DNA of 64,000 nucleotides from Sordaria brevicollis (taxonomy: Eukaryota; Ascomycota; Sordariomycetes; Sordariales; Sordariaceae): the NCBI GenBank assembly GCA_033439795.1, contig JAUTDP010000001.1:1674001-1738000 (forward strand), in the 5' to 3' direction. Positions 1 to 10,258 of this stretch are shown here, one piece after another. The translations under genes were made by a program, and so were the position numbers. The notes beneath the pieces are model-generated. The model searched no databases and was not told the origin of the DNA. It saw only the letters and a program-made list of their open reading frames with translations. Numbering within the stretch: the first letter of the stretch is position 1; the number at the start of each line of letters is the position of its first letter.

Positions 1-775
1 TATAATATTTAAAAATTTAAAGGAATTATTAACCGTTTACTTAATTTATTCTCTTATTAAAATATATAGAATATTAAAATATAAATAGGAATTTCCCCTT
101 TTCGAACTCTTTAAGGAAAAACCCCCGGTAGGATATTAAATTCTAACCGTTAAGGATTTTAACCTTTATTATCCCAATTAAGATTTAAAAAATAGAATTA
201 ACCTAAGAGCCGAAAAATTCTTTATATAAATACGACGGTAACGTATACAACTCGTTATTTTTAAAAGGGAACCGACCTATATAAATAATATAATATAGGA
301 AGAAAAAAATAAAATAATTAATTATTCATAAATAATATTAAAAATCGAAACCGAATATTAAAGGGCGTAATAATATAAATAAACCGATTCGGATTATTAT
401 CCTTAGGAAATTTAAATTTATACCGGAAGAAAAATTAAGAAAGCGGAAATAAAAGAAGGTTATAATTAAAATTTAATAAATATAAAAAAAGTATAAAAAG
501 CGGTATTATAATAAATTTCGGTCCTAGCGAAATTCGATATAAAAGAGGAATTAGAATTTATCTTTAATAAATTCGATAGAGAATTTATAAATATAGTAGA
601 AGAATTCGTCCTATATTAAAAAAAAAAATCGAAGGAGAAGAGCGAAATAATAAATACTAAAATATAAAATAGCGACGAAAAATACGAAACGGAAGTAATA
701 AAAATAATATAAGGAAAAAATTTCTTCGAATTAGGTAAAATTCATAAAAATATTAATAAAGAAAAAAAGGATTAA
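1..775 (+). mobile_element. LINE copy A, first piece (ORF2 endonuclease part)
   Basis: Oldest LINE insertion in the left half, plus strand, cut by the window's left edge. The sequence aligns base for base with 12259-13036 of copy D, so it begins inside the ORF2 endonuclease domain and its 5' end lies outside the window. The G-D-F-N motif region falls near 152-180, with CAC/CAT His codons reading as TAT after RIP. It stops at 775, where minus-strand copy B was inserted; the duplicated target GAAAAAAAGGATTAA is at 761-775 and again at 27963-27977, where copy A resumes. Many TAA/TAG stops; not coding. Confidence 0.9.
761..775. repeat. Target-site duplication of copy B (left)
   Basis: Fifteen bases GAAAAAAAGGATTAA, repeated exactly at 27963-27977. 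The pair brackets copy B with everything nested in it and joins the two parts of copy A without loss. Confidence 0.85.
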
Positions 776-2480
776 GTAAGATTCTTATTCCCTAATTAAA
801 TCTATAGCGCTAATATAATATGGGGTCTATTTCCGATTCCCCGTAGGATAAAATTATAGGCGTTAAACGCCCCGGATAAAAACCCCGGCTATAATTCCTA
901 ACGCGGACTTATCCGCGCCGCTCCTTCGGCGTTCTACAATTGCGGTACATACTTACCGCTAATATAATTAATATCCGTTTTATCCTTTTTATTTACCGTT
1001 ATATAAAAATATTAAACCGTTCTATTTTCCTAATTCGCTATTTTATCCCTTATTTATTACCGCTTTTTACTTTTTATTCCCCCGCTTATTTATTTTTTTA
1101 ATTATTATTAAATTTCCTAACCGTTAAATTTTTTTTTACTCTTTTTATCCTTTTCCTCCCTTTATAATAATTATATTTCTATTATAATTTATATTAATAT
1201 AAAAATTTCTTTCCTTTAAATATAAAAACCCCCTATCCTCCGAACTTTTTCAGGTTTTTCCTTCTTTTAATAATAATAATAATCGATTTAAAATAATTAT
1301 TCTCCGTTAAAAACGTATTAAAGCGCTCCGTAAAATAATAGAAATTTCCAACGAAAATAAAAGCGAATATTTATTTCCCTTTCGCCCTCTTTTATTAATT
1401 TTTATATTTAATATAATTAATACTAATATTAAAATTAATTTCGAATATATTATTATATTCCTTATTAATAATAAATTCCTCTATATACCGGAAAAAGGGT
1501 AAATCTTCCTTCCGTTACGTTCTATCTTTATATTAATTTTTCCGAAATTATATTTATATTCTCCTATATTTCGTTTATACCCTCTAATTAATTAAAGCCC
1601 TTTTTACTTTCCCGGCTATTTTAAATTATAATATTTATATAAAGGCCGTCGTTAAATCGATTTACTATATCCCTAATTACCCGAATAAATTATTATCCTT
1701 TATATCGTTAATATTTCCTATTTTAATTCGTTTTTAAATAAATTTAATTAAATTATTTAATATACTTTAACGGTTTTACGTTATATAATTAATATACTTT
1801 ACGGCTTTTATAATTTCTATAATACTTTTGAAAAAAAAATCGTTACCCAAAACCCAATTAATAGCGAATTTTAAAATTATTTTATCCGCTTTTATATTAT
1901 TATTAAAGAATTTACTAATACGATTCGCTTTCGCTTTATTAATAACGGTTTTATTAATACCCTTAAATAATTTATTCGCTATAGAAAGTAATTAATTAAT
2001 AATTACCTTTAAAAACACTATTATAAATTCTTCCTTTTTAATAAAGATAATTTAATTAGCGGTTATATTCCTTCGGGTAATATTCTTTATAATAATAATA
2101 GTAATTTACCCCGTAATAATAATAATAATTTACTTTATAATAATAATGGTAGAATTCCCCCGAATAATAATAATATTCGTATACCTTCCCTTAATAATTT
2201 TCTAATAAAAATTAATTCGCTAATTATTTATCCTACTAATCCCGTTCTTATTAATAGTAATTAATTCGCTTAATATTAATTCGTAATTAATATTATACGT
2301 TAATATATTCGTTAATTTAACGAATAAAACCGTTCATTTATCAATAATAATAAAATATTAAAGGCTTTAATTAATTATAAAAAGAAATAATAATTAAATA
2401 GGTTATTACCTTCGCAATTCGATAAATTTTTAACTAAATAGAAATTTTCCCTCCGTTTTCGTTTTAACGTATTAATAAAT
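776..2480 (-). mobile_element. LINE copy B, 3' end piece
   Basis: Minus-strand full-length LINE inserted in copy A. The piece starts with the reversed element tail GTAAGATTCTTATTCCC and covers the 3' untranslated part and nearly all of the 3' module. It is interrupted at 2480 by the Mutator-like transposon, which landed in the A-rich stretch between the 3' module and the end of ORF2. Trinucleotide-rich DNA (AAT/AGT type) at about 2080-2180 is part of the 3' module and occurs in every copy that carries this part of the module. Confidence 0.9.
2473..2480. repeat. MULE target-site duplication (left)
   Basis: TAATAAAT, repeated exactly at 6202-6209 directly outside the other terminal repeat. Confidence 0.85.
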
Positions 2481-2592
2481 GGGACGGACTCGGCGGGCAG
2501 TGTCGTTTCTCTATACGGGCAGTATTACTACCCGTATAGCCGACTAGAGAGGGTTCGATTCTACGGGTAGTACTATACAAATCCTTAACCCT
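2481..2592. repeat. MULE terminal inverted repeat, transposase-distal end
   Basis: Begins GGGACGGACTCGGCGGGCAG and pairs along about 112 bp with the reverse complement of 6089-6201. It contains inverted arms TATACGGG (2512-2519) and CCCGTATA (2531-2538), and repeats of a GGGCAGT-type core, plausible transposase binding sites. Confidence 0.85.
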
Positions 2593-3598
2593 TAACGTCC
2601 ATAATTTAAATAAATAGTAATAATTTCTTAATATTGAGTAAATTAAACCTATTTATATTACAATTATATTACTTTATTATTATCAAAAATAATACTAAAG
2701 TACGCCCAATCTCTTTTAAACGCTCTTATAAGTATTAAATTTCACTTTAATTATTATTAACCCCGAAAAGGGTATTATAGGGACGCCCGTAGTATAGCGG
2801 TTTACTATTAACGAATAGTAATTACTATTAGTAACGTAGATTATAGAGACCCTCTTTATTCGATTCCTACTTATATTGTTCTATGTAATGTTTTTTATTA
2901 TTTTTGTTAATTATAAATCTAAATTATATTATAGGTAATAGGTTAAAAATACCGGGGGTAGTGGGCAGTAGGTATAGGGGGACGTACGCTATAATAAATA
3001 ATACGCTATCTTTTATTTCCTATTAACGTTTCGCCGAAAGGTTTAAAGTATAAGGGATTCGGGTAGGGCGTATAATTAAAATAAGGGAATTTTTTTTTTT
3101 ACTAATTTTTATTAAAATAAGAAGTCGTAATCCTTAGTATAATATTGATACTTAGTATAGGTTTTACGTTTTTAATTTCCTATTACTTTTTTCGTTAATT
3201 TAATAGCCCTCCTATTTTTCGTTATTATTAAAACCGGCGTAAATGAATTAATAATTTTAATTACCTATTTTTTATAAATAGGTTATAATTATTCTTATTT
3301 ATTATAATTTAAAAGAATAAGAGGGTTATTCGAAGGGAGTACTATAATTGTAATTTAAGCGATTAATCGAATAGCCGCTTAATTAGCTTTATTTTTTTCT
3401 ACTATTTTTATAGTAAATTCGACGAGTTTTAAATTTAATTCGAAAGAATTATTTTTTAATTATACGTTAATTTCGATTTTAAAAATTACCGTTTTATTAT
3501 CATCGGTAGGATCTATATTAATTTTATCCTTAATATTAATTTTATCGACCTTTTCAAATTATAATAGTTACTATTATAATAATAATTTTAACGTTTAA
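2593..3598. other. MULE non-coding stretch beyond the transposase stop
   Basis: About 1 kb between the terminal repeat and the C-terminal end of the minus-strand transposase. No supported gene. It holds the tRNA-like stretch above, a G-rich patch near 2950-2990 that is less RIP-mutated than its surroundings, and otherwise AT-rich DNA. Confidence 0.5.
2781..2871 (+). other. tRNA-like stretch (pol III A-box and B-box look-alikes) in the MULE
   Basis: TAGTATAGCGG at 2790-2800 resembles the D-arm/A-box of Asp- or Glu-type tRNAs, and TTATTCGATTCC at 2857-2868 resembles the T-arm/B-box. The gap between them is longer than in a plain tRNA and I could not fold clean acceptor or T stems. It may be a RIP-damaged tRNA pseudogene or SINE remnant, or chance. 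Confidence 0.25.
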
Positions 3599-5860
3599 TT
3601 ACTCTTCCCCCCTTTTTTTTTCCCCCCCTTCTTTTTACCCCCTTTCTTTTTACCCCCTTTTTATTTCCCTTTTTTATTTACCCCCGTTTCGGCGATTAAT
3701 TTAGGGAGTTTTTAATTATTAGGTAATTGGACCTTACCGTTCTTCGGCCGCCCCTTAGTCTTTTTAATAATTTTAGGGTCCTTAATATAGGAATAAGGAT
3801 TATAGTCGTTTAATAGTACTTTAATATAATAGCGGTAATAAATATCCTAACGACTAAGTTATTATTTACTTTAGAATTTCTTTAAAATTGTATAATAATA
3901 GGGGATACTATATTATTTCTATATAATATAATTATATTCCCCTAGGTCTCGAATTAATCGTATACCCGTATTAGAAAATATATTAAATTATATAATACGT
4001 AATTATTTACAAATGAATTCGAAATTACGGTATATAATATATTGAAGTAAATCCCCTAACGCTTCTATCTTTAGCCCGGTAAATTCGCCGCGGATTTTAA
4101 TATTTTAATTAATAATAGCTTTAAACTATTATTATTATTCCTTTTTAATTATAATATAAATAATATTATATAAATTGAATATATTACTCTATTTATTAAT
4201 TAAATACCCTTTAATACGGTAATTAGTCGATTCGTTCGAAGATGTGACCGATATATTAAAATTGCGGTATTATAAGGTGTAATAACGTACTTATTAATAT
4301 TAGTATAGTATATAAGTATTATTAAAATACGTTAGGATTTTAGGCTAATTAGAAAATTCGTTAATTATTCTATTCTAATATTTAACGAAAGTTAACTTAT
4401 TAGGAATAAAGATTATAGATTTCTAAAGCCTAAAAAAACCCTTATATATATAGTAAATAACTTTTTAATTTACTATATTTATTAAGCCCGTTTTTTATAA
4501 AATTTTTTTATTAAATTTATTGAGAGTAATTAATTAATTATTCTCTACGTTAAAATTGGAATTATTATTATTTTCGCTATATTTTTATTTCTTTTTTATT
4601 TAGAGAAGAACGTTATAATTAATATAAAATACGTAAATTTATTATTAGGCGTTAAGATATTCGTTTATTAGGGTTTATTTAAATTATTTATTAAAATTAA
4701 TAAAAATAACCTTTAATTTAATAGCTTTTACGTAAAGGTATAGTTTTTCGAACGCGCTTATTAGCTATATAAAACCCTCTACGCGCTTATTATCGATTAA
4801 ATTAAACGTAATAGAGTAAATGGAGTTAATATTTATTATATTAGTAAAAATTGTAAGTAGGTAGCTATATTTAAATTATAATTAATAAAATAATTATTTT
4901 TATATAATATATAAATAAAGAATTATACCGATTAATTTTATACGTATTATTTATATTTATATACTTTAATTATTTCTTTTATTATTATATATTATATTCC
5001 TAAATCTATATAATACTAGAAAGATAATACGGGTTATCTTTATATTATTTAATAACGTAAGGATATTTAATCTTATTAAATATTTTAATTAAAATAATAG
5101 CGGCCTTATATTATTAATATTACTACCGTTTTTTAATAATGTAGCGCTAATTATTAACGTCTTTTTATATATATATCATTATCCCGAATTTACAATAAAT
5201 AGTAGTTAAGATATTCTATAATTTAATACCCGGTTGGTAAAATAAATTAATTACTATATTAAATATTTTTTTAATACTTTTACAGTATTATAAGTAGGCG
5301 GAATTATACAACGAAATAATATAATTATATATTTAATACTAAAGATTTATATTTAATTTATAAATTTATTACTAATTAAATTCTTTTAATATAATAACTA
5401 CCCTTATTTATTTATAATTATATTTACGATTTCTTATCTTTTTGAATTTCATTATAAATAGACGAAGTTAGTTATATTAGTTATATTTAAATCGGTAATA
5501 CGTAGGTTTACCTTTACGGTAATTTATTATATTTATATAATTAAAAGTTATATTATACCGTTTACCTTAATTATTTAGAACCTTTTATATTACCTTCGTA
5601 AATTTTAGGGGCTTTAATATAATATCCTTTATCGTTAAATTAAGGATTTGTTTATTTAATTCTTTTTTATTATTATTATCGGTATTAGAGGGATTATCGT
5701 AAAGTTGGCCGGAAGTAGGATTAGGGGTACGAAATTCGTTATCGCGAATTTATTAATTAGAAGTACAAAACTTTTCGTTATTAAAAGTAATATAATAAAT
5801 GCTAAAATTATTATTAATATCGATAGCGGTTATATTAAAAAGTAATTAGTAGATAATTTA
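3599..5860 (-). pseudogene. MULE transposase, RIP-inactivated
   Basis: Minus-strand frame of about 750 codons, open except for TAA/TAG codons that fit Gln or Trp changed by RIP. N-terminal third: a polar Asn/Ser-rich stretch, then a segment with possible Cys/His ligands (5440-5570). The catalytic core follows: E-G-F-I-(W)-L-I near 4760-4800; V-I-F-T-D read from 4696-4710 with RIP-altered codons; then F-H-I-N-x-N-V near 4608-4635, the usual MULE block. Next is a SWIM-like I-P-C-H-H-T-I at 3888-3908 (Cys and His now TAT). Then D-I-H-x-R-(Y) and an AT-hook-like K-T-K-G-R-P-K at 3740-3765. The tail is a Lys/Gly run from the purine tract at 3602-3680, ending at a TAA near 3599. No intact start codon; the start is approximate. 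The role would be cut-and-paste transposition at the terminal repeats; this copy cannot work. Confidence 0.7.
3602..3680. repeat. Pyrimidine tract (Lys/Gly tail of the transposase)
   Basis: Alternating C and T blocks on the plus strand. Read on the minus strand in the transposase frame it gives repeated K-G-G-K-K units, so the tract is coding low complexity rather than a separate satellite. Confidence 0.6.
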
Positions 5861-6088
5861 CTATATTATAAAAATTGTATTAACGTTGAAATATTATTAA
5901 TACGATATATTTTTATAAAATTATAGTATTACGTTAAATTAGTATTGTAATTTATTTTAGATACGTTATAAAAATTGCGTACTCTAGTGCTTAAAAGTGG
6001 CGTGCGTGCTTTAGACTCGCTAATTATATTTAAAGTCTTTACGTTAATTATATTAATTGTGATTAATTGTATTAGTTATGAGTTTTTT
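5861..6088. promoter_or_regulatory. MULE leader between terminal repeat and transposase
   Basis: About 230 bp upstream of the minus-strand transposase. The half near the repeat (5975-6088) keeps many TG/CA dinucleotides, unlike the interior. A promoter would be expected here on position alone; no TATA-type element can be singled out in such AT-rich DNA. Confidence 0.3.
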
Positions 6089-6201
6089 AGGGTTAGGGAT
6101 TTATATAGTACTGCCCGTGGAGTCGAGCCCTCTTTAGTCGGTTATACGGGCAGTGTACACTGCCCGCGGAGAAAAGTGACACTGCCCGCCGAGTCGGTCC
6201 C
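6089..6201. repeat. MULE terminal inverted repeat, transposase-proximal end
   Basis: Ends with CTGCCCGCCGAGTCGGTCCC and mirrors 2481-2592. It contains a perfect 20-bp palindrome at 6147-6166 (arms CGGGCAGTGT and ACACTGCCCG). This end is clearly less RIP-mutated than the interior. Confidence 0.85.
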
Positions 6202-6237
6202 TAATAAATAAAAGTAAAAAAAAAAGAAGAAAAGAAA

Positions 6238-7774
6238 ATTAAAAGTAGCGAACGAATTCGTTTCGCCATTCTTTTTTTAATTCGATTATTAAGCGGTATT
6301 TATTTAATTATCCTAATCGAAATACTTATAATAAAATTTTTTCAACCTTAATTTTATCGTCTAAATAAATTTAGAATTATTTTTACGTCTATAATTAATT
6401 AATTATTATAAATTACGTATTTATTATCTAAAAATATTCGAACGTAATATAGTAAAACGTTTTTCGTCCTAATCCGTATAAATAAATAAAGGTATTAATA
6501 TCGGGGATTCTCTTTTAAAAAAGGAAAGTTCTAAGGTTAATTATTTCCGTTCTTACTTAAATGAAAAGGGAATTCTTCATTTTTATTAATAAATAATAAT
6601 TTTTATTATCCTTTAAGGGTTAGGTTCTCTTCCGCTTTTTCTTTTTATAACCGATTATATATTATTTTATTATAATATTATTAAATTTCGGGTCGAAATT
6701 AACAATTATAAATTTATACCGCCGATTTAATTTAATTATTACTATTATTAATTAATAATTATAGTGCAATATTTATTCTCTCTTCGTAGCGTCTTTTAAT
6801 TATACTTTTTAATCGAAAATTAAAAGTTCTAGCGGTTATAATAATTAGGCGGGTATACCTATTACCGGGGGTAATCCTATTATAATCGTTATAAAATTTT
6901 CCGTTAATATTTATTCTTTTATCTATTTAATTTTAACGGTATTACTTTCTAATTTATTAATAAATAATCGATTTCTTATTCGTTTTATTTAAATATAATT
7001 AATTATTTAAATTATTATTCCTTAAACGAATTTAATTTAATCCGTACGGGCGAATCTTTCTTCGAAAACCTTTATCCGTTTATTAAAATAGAAGTTGAAT
7101 AGCGGGTAAAAAGTTTCCGTTTTAAAGTTCCGTACCGGTATAATTTTATATACTCCGGCGACGACTTTTAAATATTTAATTTAATATTCAATTAATCCGA
7201 TTACTATCCTTCGGGGTTTATTGTATATTTTTATTAATTAATAAAAAATTAAAGTTTTATATATAATTACACTTCGAATATATTTAATATAAATTTCTTT
7301 CGCGTAAACGAAGGAATAACCCTAAATTTTTATAATTAATTAAATTAGCGTATTCGTTTAAATTTTTTTTTTTTTTAATAACCTCCATATAAATTCGATA
7401 ATTAAATTTATAATTTAATTAAATATTTAGGAAATTTATCGATTTTATTAATCGAAGTATAATATTTTCGAATTAAAGAATTTCCGTTCTTAATACTTTT
7501 ATCCGCGTAAAATATATTAATTCCGTTTTATTCGCTTTAAATTCTATATTTCTTTTTCTTATTTACTTGGAATAAATTTCTTATACTATTTAAAATATCC
7601 TATAATTCTCTTTAATAATCTTCGCTATAACGATAATATTAATATCGTTAATAAAGCCAATTATAATTATATTTTTAATTATAATTAATTTATAATATAA
7701 TAAAGTAATAAAGAAGATAAAAAGAATTAAAGAGAGGGGAAAACCTTAAAGTATTCCGGTTTTTATAATATAAG
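6238..7774 (-). pseudogene. ORF2 of copy B, C-terminal part
   Basis: Minus-strand remnant of the endonuclease/reverse transcriptase protein: the region after the catalytic Asp-Asp motif and the C-terminal Cys/His finger. The codons are riddled with TAA/TAG. The N-terminal part continues at 23454-25380 on the far side of copy C. Confidence 0.8.
7758..7774. repeat. Target-site duplication of copy C (left)
   Basis: Seventeen bases GGTTTTTATAATATAAG, exact repeat at 23437-23453. It brackets copy C with nested copies D and E. Confidence 0.85.
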
Positions 7775-9510
7775 TAAAGTAAGATTCTTATTCCCTAGCT
7801 AAATCTATAGCGCCAATATAGTATAGGGTCTATTTCCGATTCTCCGTAGGATGAAACCGTAAGCGTTAAACGCCCCGGATAAAAACCCTGGCTATAATTC
7901 CCAGCGCGGACTTATCCGCGCCGCTTCTTCGGCGTTCTATAATTATAATATATACCTACCGTTAACGCGATTAATATCCGTTTTATCCCTTCTATTTACT
8001 ATTACGTAAGAATATTAGACCGTTCCGCCTTTTTAATCCGCCGTCCCGTCCCTTTATTTATTATCGCTTTCCGCTTTTTATTCCCCCGCCTATTTACCTT
8101 TTTAACCGCTATTAAACCTCCTAACCGTTAAACCTTCTTTTATTCTTTTTATTTTCTTCTTCCCTTTATAATAATTACGTTTCTATTACGGTTTATATTA
8201 ATATAAGGATTTCCTTCCTTTAAATATAAAAACCCCTTATCCCCCGGGCCTTTTTAAACTTTTCTTTCCTTTAATAATAATAATAATCGATTCGAAATAA
8301 TTATTCCTTATTAAAAACGTATTAAAGCGCTCCGTAAAATAATAAAAATTTTTAACGAAAATAAAGGTAAAAATTCGTTTCCCCTTCGCCCTCCTTCGCC
8401 GACCCTTATATTTAATATAGTTAATATTAATATTAAAATTAATTTCGAATATATTATTAAACGCCTTATTAATAATAAATTCTTTTATATACCGGAAAAA
8501 AAGTAAATTTTCCTTCTATTATATTTTATTTTTATATTAACCTCTCCGAAACTATATTTATATTCCCCCGTATTTTATTTATACCTTTTAATTAATTAAA
8601 GCCCTTTTTGCCTTCCCGATTGTCCCGGGTTATAATATTTATATAAAGGCCGTCGTTAAATCGACTTATTATATCCTTAATTACCCGAATAAATTATTAT
8701 TTTTTATATTATTAATATCTTTTATTTTAATTCGTTTTTAAATAAATTTAATTAGGTTACTTAATATATTTTAATAATTTCGCGTTATATAATTGATATA
8801 TTTTATGGCTTTCATAATTTTTATAATACTTTCTAAGAGAAAATCGTTATTAAAAACCCGATTAATAATAAATTCCGCAATTATTTTATCCGCCTTTATA
8901 TTATTACTAAGGAATTTACCGGCGCGATTCGCCTTCGCCTTATTAATAATAACTTTATTAATACCTTTAAATAATTTACTTATTATAAAAAGTAATTAAT
9001 TAACGATTACTTCTAAAAAAATTATTACGAATTCCTCCTTTTTAATAAAGATAATTTAATTAATAATCGTATTCCTTTAAATAATATCCCCTATAATAGT
9101 AATAATAATTTACCCTATAGCGGTAATAGTAATTTATTTCGTAGCGGTAGTAGTAGAATTCCCCCGAATAGTAGTAATATTCGTATACTTTTCTATAATA
9201 ACTCTTTAATAAAAATTAATTCGCCGGCTATTCGTTTTACCGGTCCCGTTCCTATTAATAATAATTAGTTCGCTTAGCGTTAATTCGTAATTAATATTAT
9301 ACGTTAATATATTCATTAATTTAACGAATAAAACCGTTTATTCGCCGATAATAATAAAATATTAAAGGTTTTAATTAATTATAAAAAGAAATAATAATTA
9401 AATAAGTCGTCGCTTTTGTAATCCGATAAATTCTTAATTAAATAGAAATCTTCCCTTATCTTTATTTTAATATATTAATAAATAAAAATAAAAGAAAAGG
9501 AAGAAAAGAG

Positions 9511-10222
9511 AATTAGGAATAGCGAACGAATTCGTTTCGTTATTCCTTTTTTAATTCGATTATTAAGCGGTATTTATTTAATCGTCCTAATCGAAATATT
9601 TATAATAAAATTCTTTCGACTTTAATTCTATTATTTAAATGAATTTAGAATTATTCTTACGTCTACGGCTAATTGGTTATTATAAATTACGTATTTATTA
9701 TCCGGAAATATTCGAACGTAATATAGTAGAACGTTTCCTATTTTAATCCGTACGAATAAATAAGGGTATTAATATTAGGGATTCTCCTTTAGAAAAAGAA
9801 AACCTTAAGGCTAATTACCTCTATTTTTATTTAAATAAGGAAGGAGTTTTTTATTTTCGTTAATAAATAATAATCCTTATTATCCTCCGAAAGTTAGATT
9901 TTCTTCCGCTTCTTCTTTTTTTAATTAATTATATACCGTTTTATCGTAGTATTGCTAAACTTTGGGTCGAAATTAATAATCGTAAATTTATATTACCGAT
10001 TTAATTTGGCTACCGCTATTATTAATTAATAATTATAGCGCGATATTTATTTTTTCTTCGTAGCGTTTTTTAATTATATTTTTCGATCGAAGGTTAAAAG
10101 TTCCGGCGGTTATAATAGTTAAGTAGGTACGCCCGTTATTAGGGGCGGTCCCGTTATAATCGTTATAAAATTCTCTATTAATATTTATTCTTCCGCTTAT
10201 TTAGCTTTAATAGTATTATTTT
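9511..10222 (-). pseudogene. ORF2 of copy C, C-terminal end
   Basis: C-terminal part of ORF2 on the minus strand, including the finger that follows the reverse transcriptase. Continues at 17213-17748 and 19450-21646 across nested copies D and E. Broken by RIP stops. Confidence 0.8.
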
Positions 10223-10234
10223 CTAATCTATTAA
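10223..10234. repeat. Target-site duplication of copy D (left)
   Basis: CTAATCTATTAA here and TTAATCTATTAA at 17201-17212: 11 exact bases plus one C/T difference of the RIP type. Joining the two flanks restores copy C. Confidence 0.85.
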
Positions 10235-10258
10235 AACTATTTTAGAACCGGAAACGCC

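Larger units (their letters stand above)
2481..6201 (-). mobile_element. Mutator-like (MULE) DNA transposon nested in copy B
   Basis: A 3721-bp element with terminal inverted repeats of about 112 bp (2481-2592 and 6089-6201); the outer 24 bp match at 23 positions. It is flanked by a perfect 8-bp duplication TAATAAAT (2473-2480 and 6202-6209), and removing it restores the LINE sequence seen uninterrupted at 9470-9500. It carries one long, RIP-broken transposase frame on the minus strand with MULE-type core and zinc motifs. MULEs usually give 8-11 bp duplications and long terminal repeats, which fits. The interior is strongly RIP-mutated but the outer 100-250 bp at each end keep many CA and TG dinucleotides. 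As RIP acts on duplicated DNA, other copies probably exist in the genome. Confidence 0.85.
6202..7774 (-). mobile_element. LINE copy B, second piece (ORF2 C-terminal half)
   Basis: Resumes copy B directly after the MULE and its TAATAAAT duplication. It covers the end of the 3' module and the reverse transcriptase-to-C-terminus half of ORF2 on the minus strand. It is cut at 7774 by copy C; the duplicated target GGTTTTTATAATATAAG is at 7758-7774 and 23437-23453. Confidence 0.9.
7775..10234 (-). mobile_element. LINE copy C, 3' piece
   Basis: Minus-strand full-length LINE inserted in copy B. It starts with tail TAAAGTAAGATTC and runs through the 3' untranslated part, the 3' module (to about 9500) and the C-terminal part of ORF2. 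It is interrupted by full-length copy D, whose target duplication is at 10223-10234 and 17201-17212. A GC-rich hairpin GCGCGGA-CTTA-TCCGCGC lies at 7904-7921 in the 3' untranslated part. Confidence 0.9.

Noticed and set aside
6087..6098. TTAGGGTTAGGG, telomere-like repeat
   Set aside because: Two units only, at the inner edge of the MULE terminal repeat and mirrored at 2583-2592; part of the transposon, not a telomere.
2473..6209. hAT superfamily for the DNA transposon
   Set aside because: The 8-bp duplication suggests hAT, but the 112-bp terminal repeats and the transposase motifs fit MULE better.
5975..6211. 78-codon plus-strand open frame at the right end of the MULE
   Set aside because: It runs through the terminal inverted repeat into the target duplication and is antisense to the transposase leader; it is open only because this end escaped RIP.
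8793..8999. 68-codon plus-strand open frame
   Set aside because: It lies inside minus-strand copy C and is a fragment in another frame of the 3' module; low-complexity Ile/Leu/Phe composition is typical of AT-rich shadows.
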